Source of the DNA: Actinomycetes bacterium
GTDB taxonomy: Bacteria; Actinomycetota; Actinomycetes; Mycobacteriales; Mycobacteriaceae
Assembly (NCBI GenBank): GCA_022600695.1
Contig: JAHZJY010000096.1
Coordinates: 1 to 5,792 of the forward strand
DNA: 5,792 nucleotides
Reading direction: 5' to 3'
Numbering within the stretch: position 1 is the stretch's first letter; every line of letters begins with the position of its first letter. Below the pieces are notes generated by a model. That model was not told the DNA's origin. It saw only the letters and a program-made list of their open reading frames with translations, and ran no database searches. Shown piece after piece: positions 1-5,792 of the stretch. The position numbers and the translations under genes were made by a program.

Positions 1-2797
1 CCGTCGCGTCAGCGGGGATCTGCGATCGCGGGTACCGCAGGTTTCGCCAGGAGGGCGCCGGGCCCAGGTCGTAGGGCTCAACCCGGCCGGCGGCCACCGG
101 CGTTCCGTCGGTACCCGGCCTGCCGTACTCCAATTCGACAGGCTGACCATCGGTCTGGCCGTCGAGTACGCTCTTGCCGGCGACCGTCCCGGCCGCGGTG
201 ACGACGACCAGTGGGTGCTCGCCGTCGTCGGGTGGCAGCTGATACCACGCCGATGTCAGTCGGCTCTGCTGTTGGCCGGAATCGACGTAGCTGCCGGCCA
301 CCGGCACCCGGGCCGGATTCAGTTGGTAGGGCAGTGGCAGGGTCGACCCGTTGATGCCCGGTCGGGAAAGCGTGAACGGGCCCTCCCAGTCGTGGTCGAC
401 CCCCGGCATCGGGTTGTTGACCCGGATCGCCTCGGCCACAATCTTTTCCGCCACTCCGTCGGGGCCGAATCCGACCGGGTCGGCTCCGCCCAGTGGGCCC
501 AGCGGCCCGTAGTCGCCGGCCAACGGCGTGAGGAAGCCGTTGTTCGGGTCCGGTTCCACCAACACATCGTCGGCCAGACCGCAGCCGCCGGCCAGGGCCC
601 GCACATTGGCCCAACCGTTGGAGTAGGTCGGGTACTGGCGCACCACCCCGGCCGTCATCGAGGCCAGGAAGACCAGCACCATGAAACCGGCGGCGACCGG
701 GATCGGGGCCGCGGTCAGCGCCCGCGCGAGCCGGCCCTCACCGCGGGATCGGGAGGTGAAATGCAGCCACACCGTGTAGAGCGCGGAGAGCACGAAGAGG
801 CCCAGAAACAGCGTGCTGATGCTGACGCCGGCGATCTGCGGGATCGTGTTGTTGAACGGCACCCCGTAACTCGATACGTACCACCAGCCGTTGGTTGTGG
901 AGAAGGTCAGCGCGAGCAGGAACAGCACCGCGGTCACGACGGTCATCCGATTGCGCGACCAGCGCAGCACGGTGCGCGAGATCAGCACCGTGGCGAGGGC
1001 GGCCATCGCCGCGCCCACGGCGGCGAACAATCCGAAATGGTGCACCCACTTGGTGGGGGTGAACATCAGGACGAACATCGTCGCGAAGATGACGCCCATC
1101 AGCCGCCAGGCCGGGCCCCGGGCGACACCGGGAACCCGCTTGCGGCGCAGCATGATGAACACCGAGACGAATAACGAGAGCATGGTGATGAAGAACCCGA
1201 ACCGCCGTGACAGCGAACCGTCGACCGTCGGCAGAATCAGATAGTAGTAGCGCAGGTTCTCGGTGTACCAAGCCTGGCTGGGGCCGATATCGGTGCGGAT
1301 CCGGGTGGCCTCCAGCACCGTCGCAAAGGTCTGATCGGCGAACACCACGGTCAGGATCACCGTGCCGGCGGCGAGCAGTGGTGCCACCAGCGGCCAGGTG
1401 CCGACAATGGCGCGGCGGCGCATCACGATTCGGAGAATCGGCCGGCCGCCGGCCAGCAGCGCGGCGACCGCGATCAGCCCGGTCGGCTGGATGCCCAGGG
1501 TGAAGGCTGCGGTGATGATCGCCAGCGCCGCAGGAGTCAGCCGACCCGAACTGATCGCCCGCTCGATCAGCACATAGGTGATCAGGGCACCGGTCGCGAT
1601 CTGACCTTCCGGGCGCAGCCCGTTGTTGAAGGGCATCCAGGCGGCCAGCAGCACCAGCCCGGCCGTCCACAGCGCAGGGCGGCTGCTGACCACGGCGGGG
1701 CCAAGCCGGGGCAGCACCTCGCGGGACAACAGCAGCCAGCACAGCAGCGCGCACAGCAGATCGGGTAGCCGCATCCAGATACTGGCGGTACTGACATGGG
1801 TCATCAGCGCGAGCACGTTGTAGTACCAGCCGAACGGGTCCTCCGGGACGCCGAACCAGCGGAAGTAGTTCGACATGTAGCCGGCGTGGTCGGCAACCCG
1901 GGCCATGCCGAGGATGTAACCGTCGTCGGAGGAGTTGGCGCCGATCACGTACCAGATGACGAAACCGGCCACCACGGTGACGTCGACCGGGGTGAGCGTT
2001 CGCCAGCGTTGCGGGACAAGCCGGTGCATCCGGCGTCCGTCGAGCCGGTCCAGTCGCCACAGTGCGGCAAGGGCCACCGCGGTCGCCGCGATCGCCAGCA
2101 GCATCGCGGCCAGTTTCAGCGTTGTGGGCCGGGTGGAGAATCGGGTGTCGATGGTGGCCGAAACGCTCAGTCCGGGCGGCGCCGGACCGGTGAGATCGGT
2201 GAACACCCCGACGATATTCGGCCGGAGGTTGGGATCGAAGAACCCGGAGCGCAGGTAGTCGTATCCGGTCTGCGGTGAGTCCGCCTTCTGCTCGGCGTCC
2301 AGGTCGGCGTAGTCGTCGTCGGGCGGCACCCCGATGAAGCTGGCGAAGGTGCCGGCCTCGGTGGAGCTGATCTCCAGGCGCTGGCACTGCGGTGCAACCA
2401 CGTCGGCACGCGGGACACTCGCGATCACCACGTTCCGATCGGTGACATCGACCCGCCGGCTGTTGGCGGTGACGAATAGTGAGTTCAGAGCGGCGTCCTT
2501 GGCCTTCTGCGGAGCCAGGCCGAGCACCATGCCGCCTTTCGCAGGCATCGCGCGGATCACCTCGCACGGCACGGTCGCCGTCATCGACACCGGTGACAGC
2601 GAGATCAGCGGGGACGTCACGCTGTCGAGTCGGCCGTTCTGCGGCCAGTTCAGCGTGGCGGTGGTCTGCACGACTGGCAGCAGCGGGGTGAGCACCGCCA
2701 ACACGAAACCGAGCAGGCCGGCCACGGTGGCCACCCGTCTGGTGATCGTCACCTCCCGGGCGGCGCCGCGGGCACTGTCGGCCAGGGTCTGTGTCAT
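1..2797 (-). CDS. embB: EmbB arabinofuranosyltransferase, C-terminus cut by window edge
   Basis: GT53 arabinosyltransferase, partner of EmbA in making the branched arabinan ends of arabinogalactan, and the main ethambutol target. 932 codons are present; about 155-160 C-terminal residues are outside (M. tuberculosis EmbB is 1098 aa). The start is ATG 2797: an in-frame TGA sits at 2827-2825 and no ATG, GTG or TTG lies between, so no earlier start exists. A GAGG precedes it by 7 nt, and MTQ matches the M. tuberculosis N-terminus. Layout: membrane segment 22-43; periplasmic jelly-roll domain about 44-225 ending in IDTRFSTRPTTLKL; membrane segment 227-247; another near 272-288; acidic pair D291-D292 in GANSSDDGY; ethambutol region M298 to D320; FNNGLRPEG ending at G398; DQTF around Q489; FTPTKW 579-584; last membrane segment about 693-712; C-terminal carbohydrate-binding domain from about 714, including GGCGLADDVLVEPD. 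RPEG and ILGMARVADHAGYMSNYFRWF identify EmbB. Oddities relative to M. tuberculosis are an acidic insertion at 158-181, a shortened linker near 250-270, and Tyr283 where His is usual. No frameshift was seen. Confidence 0.97.
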   Translation of the reverse strand, partial: MTQTLADSARGAAREVTITRRVATVAGLLGFVLAVLTPLLPVVQTTATLNWPQNGRLDSVTSPLISLSPVSMTATVPCEVIRAMPAKGGMVLGLAPQKAKDAALNSLFVTANSRRVDVTDRNVVIASVPRADVVAPQCQRLEISSTEAGTFASFIGVPPDDDYADLDAEQKADSPQTGYDYLRSGFFDPNLRPNIVGVFTDLTGPAPPGLSVSATIDTRFSTRPTTLKLAAMLLAIAATAVALAALWRLDRLDGRRMHRLVPQRWRTLTPVDVTVVAGFVIWYVIGANSSDDGYILGMARVADHAGYMSNYFRWFGVPEDPFGWYYNVLALMTHVSTASIWMRLPDLLCALLCWLLLSREVLPRLGPAVVSSRPALWTAGLVLLAAWMPFNNGLRPEGQIATGALITYVLIERAISSGRLTPAALAIITAAFTLGIQPTGLIAVAALLAGGRPILRIVMRRRAIVGTWPLVAPLLAAGTVILTVVFADQTFATVLEATRIRTDIGPSQAWYTENLRYYYLILPTVDGSLSRRFGFFITMLSLFVSVFIMLRRKRVPGVARGPAWRLMGVIFATMFVLMFTPTKWVHHFGLFAAVGAAMAALATVLISRTVLRWSRNRMTVVTAVLFLLALTFSTTNGWWYVSSYGVPFNNTIPQIAGVSISTLFLGLFVLSALYTVWLHFTSRSRGEGRLARALTAAPIPVAAGFMVLVFLASMTAGVVRQYPTYSNGWANVRALAGGCGLADDVLVEPDPNNGFLTPLAGDYGPLGPLGGADPVGFGPDGVAEKIVAEAIRVNNPMPGVDHDWEGPFTLSRPGINGSTLPLPYQLNPARVPVAGSYVDSGQQQSRLTSAWYQLPPDDGEHPLVVVTAAGTVAGKSVLDGQTDGQPVELEYGRPGTDGTPVAAGRVEPYDLGPAPSWRNLRYPRSQIPADAT
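1838..1927 (-). other. embB: EmbB active site and ethambutol-resistance-determining region
   Basis: This 30-codon stretch encodes EmbB residues 291-320, from the acidic pair D291-D292 to D320. It aligns with M. tuberculosis EmbB 299-328 at a constant offset of 8. All positions known for ethambutol resistance carry the susceptible residue: M298 (ATG; M306 in M. tuberculosis), Y311 (Y319) and D320 (D328). The Ile-Leu before Gly-Met, replaced in the naturally resistant M. abscessus/M. chelonae group, is intact at 295-296. G398 (G406) and Q489 (Q497), further along the protein, are also wild type. Confidence 0.85.
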
Positions 2798-2868
2798 GAC
2801 GCCGCCTCGCTTGCGGGCGCTGTCTCAGTCATGGCTGCGGCTTTTTTTACGGCAGCGGTCTTGTTCAT
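2794..2868 (-). CDS. Putative 24-aa linking ORF between embA and embB
   Basis: This small open frame starts at ATG 2868-2866 inside the embA stop (CCATGA) and ends at TGA 2796-2794 inside the embB start (TCATGA), so both junctions are ATGA overlaps. The peptide begins [15 protein letters not shown] and continues as TAPASEAAS; 9 of 24 residues are alanine, with no membrane segment or known domain. An AGGG lies 7 nt before the ATG, but inside conserved embA codons. It includes a run of seven A on the coding strand (2848-2842). A change of one base in that run would bring an early stop in either other frame (TGA 2827-2825 or TGA 2831-2829), so only the observed frame reaches the embB start. It may be a translated coupling leader that carries ribosomes from embA to embB, or simply an expanded spacer whose frame is open by chance. 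I recognise no homologue. In M. tuberculosis embB itself starts at this overlap, by my recollection. An internal ATG at 2832 is an alternative start. Confidence 0.42.
   Translation of the reverse strand: MNKTAAVKKAAAMTETAPASEAAS
2802..2808 (-). promoter_or_regulatory. Ribosome binding site of embB
   Basis: On the coding strand GAGGCGG lies just before the embB ATG at 2797. The GAGG core is separated from the start by 7 nt, a normal Shine-Dalgarno spacing. It supports the start at 2797 and lies inside the small linking ORF, so a ribosome finishing that ORF passes directly over it. A 5-base complement, GCCGC at 2841-2837 against GCGGC at 2805-2801, could weakly mask the site when the linking ORF is not translated. 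That pairing is short and unproven. Confidence 0.7.
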
Positions 2869-5792
2869 GGCAGCGCCCTGATCGGTCCGTTGCGGCTCCA
2901 CCCGAACACCCGCTCGGCACCCTCATCGACGATGGCATCGGGGGCCTGCGCGGCGGGGACCACCCGGATATAGCGTTCGATCGCTCCCCAGTCCCGGTAC
3001 CAGTCATCGCGCAGATAGGTCGGCACCGTCGCGGTGCTCAACAGCGCCTGGATGAACAGGAACGGCCCCCCGGCGCGGGCGGACTGCCAGGTATTCGACG
3101 ACACGACCACCTGTTTGAGGTTGGGCAGGATCCGGTAGCGGGGCACCTGTGCGATACCCAGGTGCTCGGAAAACGGTCGCTGACAGGGGAATTGGGCGGC
3201 CGAGGCGATATCCATCAGCACCGGGGTCTCGGTACCGAGAAACTGTTGGGCGGTCTGCAGGACCGGCACCCGCGGCGGAGTGAATCCGAACCACTGTTCG
3301 CTGCTGAGGTTGGGGTCATCGGCGACGATGCGGGCGACGTTGGCCTCCGGCGGTGCCCAGGAAAGGGGGAAGCGCAGGTTGCGCCAGGCCAGCTGCTCGA
3401 TGGTGTCGATCGGCTGGACCTTCTCGAGTGCGTCGAAGCTGCCGTCCGGCCGGCGCACCCCCCATTGGAGCTTCAGCGACTGACCGTAGTGGAACTCGCC
3501 TTCATCGTCGTAGTACCAGATGGCACCCGCTGCGGCGACGGTGACCAGAGGGCGGTCCGCCGAGCGCGGCGGCAGCTCGTACCAGGCGGACGTGGCCTTG
3601 GCCGCCACGGTGTTCTCCTTGTAGCTGCCCATCACCGGGGTGGTCTTCGGGTCGAGACCGAACGGCAGGAACACCTTGGACCCGTTAACCCCCACTGGTC
3701 CGTAGCCGCCGCCGGTGCCGCCGGAGAACCCGATTCCCACATTGGGCTTGTTCGGGGATCCGTCGGAGTTGACCGTCCCCGGGTTGGCGACGAACGGTGC
3801 CACCGGGTCGAGGGTGTCGCTGACCCCGTTCGGGGTGAAACCGATCGGCTTTTCCCCGCCGAGTGGGCCGTACCGTCCCCACCGCTGTCCGGGGGCGGGT
3901 TGCAGCATCCCGGTGTTGGCATCGGCCTCGACCAGAACATCGTCGGCCATCGCGCAGCTACTGGCCGACAGGCCGGAGCGCAATGCCGCCAGGTTTGCCT
4001 TCGCGTTGGTGTACGCGGGGTAGCGCTGCGCGAAACCCTTCGCCATCGAGCCGACCGCGAGCAGAACGATGATCAGCGAGAAGACCAGCAGTGGGGTGGA
4101 TGCGAGCAGACGGTTACGCCGGGTGTCGGCGACCTCGGTATGCCCCGCGTAGTCGATCCGGAAGTGCAGCCAGCCGGCCAACAGCCCGGTCAGAATGGCC
4201 AGGGCGAGGAACATCGACGTCACCGGTTGGTGGAGCAGCACGGGTTCCCGGTCGTACCAGGGCACACCGTAGTTGCCGACATAGAACCAGCCGTTGATAC
4301 CGGAGGTGGCCCAGGCCAGGACGAACAGCAGGCCGGTGACGTACAGCGCGAGGTTGCGACGGCTGTGCAGTCCCACGGTGGCGAACGCGAACGCCGTCAC
4401 CGCACCCAGGGCCGCGGTCAGGCCGGCGAAGGCGCCGAACTGCACCGCCCACTTGGTGGGGGTGAAAGTCAGCAACAGCAGGCCCAGCGCGGTGCTGCCG
4501 ATCAATCTCCACACCGGTCCGCGGGCCACCCCCGCCAGTCGGCCCTTGCGAAGCAGCATCGTCAGCATGGCGAACAGGCACAGCAGCATGATCAGCACGG
4601 CGAAACGCCGGGTCAGCGATGCCTCCACATGCTCTTCGACGGTGAGGAAGTAGTAGCGGAGGAAGTCCTGGTACCAGGAGATCGTCGGCCCGACAACATA
4701 TTTGATCCGGACCGACTCGGCGACGCTGGCCAGGGTCTGGTCGCGGAACACCACGACGAAGAACACCGATAGCGCCGCGGCCAAGGGGGTCAGCTGGGCC
4801 AATATGCCGTCGGAGACCCGGCGGGCGCCGATCAGTCCGGCCACCGCCCGCGCCCCCACCAGCAGGGGTGCAGCGGCTATCAGACCCTGCGGGGCCAGTG
4901 TCACGCAGAACACCGCCACCACGATCGCCATGGCCACCGGTGCAAGCCTCCGAGTGGCGATGGTGCGCTCCACCAGCATCCACACGGCCACGACACCGAA
5001 GGCGATCAGCGGTTCCGGTCGCAGGCCGTTGTTGAACGGCAGCCAAGCCGCCAGGAACACCACACCGGCGGTCGCCACCGCCACCCGGTTGCGGGCCAGT
5101 CCGCCCCGGCCCGATCCCAGCCGGGGCAGCACCCGGTAGCTCAGGATCAGCCAGCTGCCGATGGCCGCCACGAGTGCAGGCAGCCGCATCCAGACCCCGG
5201 CGGTGCTGACCGAGGCCAACTGGGCCAGCAGCGATTGGTACCAGTCGAAAGGCGCCTCGCTGGCCCCGAAGAACCGGTAGTAGTTCGCGCTGTAGCCGGC
5301 CTCGCCCGACACCCGGGCGATGGTCAGGTTGTAGCCGTCATCGGAGGAAATCGCCCCGATCACATGCCACAGCAGCAGGGTGGCGATGACCCCGGCATCG
5401 ACCGGCCAGTGGCGCCAGCGGTGCCGGGCGGCGGCCAGCCGGCGCAGGGTCGCGCCGCGATCCAGCACAACCAGTGCCGCGATTGAGGCGATCACGCACA
5501 GCACGCCGGCCACCATGACGGCCAGCTTCAGCGGGGTCGGACTGGTGATGAACCGGGTGTCGACGTCGATGCGGGCCGACAGTCCCGGCTGGGGCGGCAC
5601 CTTCAGATCGGTGAAGACCCCGGTCACCTGTGGTTTCTTATCCGGAGACAGGGTTCCGGCGGCCCCCGGTATCCCGACGAAGTCCGCGCCGACCTGGCCC
5701 GGGTTCGCCCACACCCGGACCTCGCTGCAGGCGCCGGAGGCGACCGCCGAACGGGGCGCGACCGCGGCAACGGTGTCGCGGAAGGCCACCAC
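2865..5792 (-). CDS. embA: EmbA arabinofuranosyltransferase, N-terminus cut by window edge
   Basis: GT53 polyprenyl-phosphate-arabinose arabinosyltransferase, a partner of EmbB in building the terminal branched arabinan of cell-wall arabinogalactan. Donor is decaprenyl-phospho-arabinose and catalysis faces the periplasm (family knowledge). The 975 visible codons run open to the right edge. The first codon there is an internal GTG in V-V-A-F-R-D, not a start; M. tuberculosis EmbA (1094 aa) has about 115 residues before this point. Numbering from the edge: remainder of the N-terminal soluble domain 1-87 (VFTDLKV near 59-65), a membrane segment about 88-111, another about 132-149, then the family acidic pair D151-D152 in ISSDDGY. 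Many hydrophobic segments follow, with FNNGLRPEP near 253-261 and FTPTKW at 443-448. From about 583 a soluble C-terminal carbohydrate-binding domain runs to the GPIRALP end typical of EmbA. That ending, with RPEP rather than RPEG, separates it from EmbB and EmbC. C613 and C870 could form a disulfide (inference). Stop TGA at 2867-2865 overlaps the next ATG. Promoter and start are outside the window. Confidence 0.97.
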   Translation of the reverse strand: MVAFRDTVAAVAPRSAVASGACSEVRVWANPGQVGADFVGIPGAAGTLSPDKKPQVTGVFTDLKVPPQPGLSARIDVDTRFITSPTPLKLAVMVAGVLCVIASIAALVVLDRGATLRRLAAARHRWRHWPVDAGVIATLLLWHVIGAISSDDGYNLTIARVSGEAGYSANYYRFFGASEAPFDWYQSLLAQLASVSTAGVWMRLPALVAAIGSWLILSYRVLPRLGSGRGGLARNRVAVATAGVVFLAAWLPFNNGLRPEPLIAFGVVAVWMLVERTIATRRLAPVAMAIVVAVFCVTLAPQGLIAAAPLLVGARAVAGLIGARRVSDGILAQLTPLAAALSVFFVVVFRDQTLASVAESVRIKYVVGPTISWYQDFLRYYFLTVEEHVEASLTRRFAVLIMLLCLFAMLTMLLRKGRLAGVARGPVWRLIGSTALGLLLLTFTPTKWAVQFGAFAGLTAALGAVTAFAFATVGLHSRRNLALYVTGLLFVLAWATSGINGWFYVGNYGVPWYDREPVLLHQPVTSMFLALAILTGLLAGWLHFRIDYAGHTEVADTRRNRLLASTPLLVFSLIIVLLAVGSMAKGFAQRYPAYTNAKANLAALRSGLSASSCAMADDVLVEADANTGMLQPAPGQRWGRYGPLGGEKPIGFTPNGVSDTLDPVAPFVANPGTVNSDGSPNKPNVGIGFSGGTGGGYGPVGVNGSKVFLPFGLDPKTTPVMGSYKENTVAAKATSAWYELPPRSADRPLVTVAAAGAIWYYDDEGEFHYGQSLKLQWGVRRPDGSFDALEKVQPIDTIEQLAWRNLRFPLSWAPPEANVARIVADDPNLSSEQWFGFTPPRVPVLQTAQQFLGTETPVLMDIASAAQFPCQRPFSEHLGIAQVPRYRILPNLKQVVVSSNTWQSARAGGPFLFIQALLSTATVPTYLRDDWYRDWGAIERYIRVVPAAQAPDAIVDEGAERVFGWSRNGPIRALP
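2876..2879 (-). promoter_or_regulatory. Weak candidate ribosome binding site for the linking ORF
   Basis: AGGG lies 7 nt upstream of the ATG at 2868 on the coding strand. The spacing is right, but the four bases are part of the Ile-Arg-Ala-Leu-Pro codons that end EmbA and are conserved for protein reasons, so this may be coincidence. Re-initiation by ribosomes terminating at the overlapping embA TGA would not need a strong site. Confidence 0.3.

Noticed and set aside
1..77. Possible second gene at the left edge
   Set aside because: Translation in the embB frame gives PSWRNLRYPRSQIPADA, matching the EmbB C-terminal domain, so embB simply continues off the window.
215..1174. 319-codon plus-strand frame
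   Set aside because: Antisense to the 3' part of embB, with a biased His/Gly/Arg/Gln composition and no domain.
738..2567. 609-codon minus-strand frame
   Set aside because: It is an out-of-frame shadow of embB; the true frame carries every conserved EmbB motif, while this product is Arg/Pro/Ala-rich and matches nothing.
2829..2855. Possible hairpin terminator between embA and embB (GCTGC and GCAGC flanking the A7 run)
   Set aside because: The stem is only 5 bp with a 13-nt loop, and the homopolymer on the RNA is A rather than U, so it is not an intrinsic terminator for this strand.
2825..3007. 60-codon minus-strand frame ending near the junction, possible upstream extension of embB
   Set aside because: It is in the embB phase but ends at TGA 2827-2825, overlaps the conserved EmbA C-terminus out of frame, and has no EmbB-like residues.
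2334..4772. 812-codon plus-strand open frame spanning the embA-embB junction
   Set aside because: It lies entirely antisense to embA and embB, has a low-complexity Gly/Arg/Gln/His-rich product without any recognisable domain or membrane segment, and is explained by the scarcity of stop codons opposite high-GC3 genes.
4114..5046. 310-codon minus-strand frame inside embA
   Set aside because: Out-of-frame shadow of embA, whose continuous homologous frame covers the same bases.

Overview
This window is an internal piece of the mycobacterial emb (arabinosyltransferase) operon, read entirely from the minus strand. By eye about two thirds of the bases are G or C, and both large genes are close homologues of Mycobacterium tuberculosis EmbA and EmbB. 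This points to a Mycobacterium in the broad sense (Mycolicibacterium and relatives included). The EmbB active-site region keeps the ethambutol-susceptible sequence Ile-Leu-Gly-Met, and this argues against the naturally resistant M. abscessus/M. chelonae group. I cannot name the species.

Layout in the direction of transcription, right to left. Positions 5792-2865 hold embA, which lacks its first roughly 115 codons at the right edge but has an intact end. Positions 2868-2794 hold a 24-codon open frame. Its start overlaps the embA stop (ATGA) and its stop overlaps the embB start (ATGA). Positions 2797-1 hold embB, with a complete N-terminus and an open frame to the left edge; about 155-160 C-terminal residues lie outside. 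I translated embB codon by codon and found no stop or frameshift. There is no non-coding stretch longer than a few bases, and no RNA gene, mobile element, CRISPR array or credible plus-strand gene. The promoter and any embC or EmbR-controlled region would lie to the right of the window.

How the genes work together: EmbA and EmbB are membrane-embedded GT53 arabinofuranosyltransferases. They form a heterodimer that uses decaprenyl-phospho-arabinose on the periplasmic side to build the branched non-reducing ends of arabinogalactan, the polymer to which mycolic acids are attached. Tight gene linkage and stop-start overlaps fit a need for matched amounts of the two subunits.

The most unusual feature is the embA-embB junction. 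In M. tuberculosis, as I remember it, embB starts directly on the embA stop codon. Here a mini-ORF occupies that position and embB starts 71 nt further on, giving an unbroken chain of ATGA overlaps. A second point of interest is an acidic insertion in the N-terminal soluble domain of EmbB relative to M. tuberculosis.
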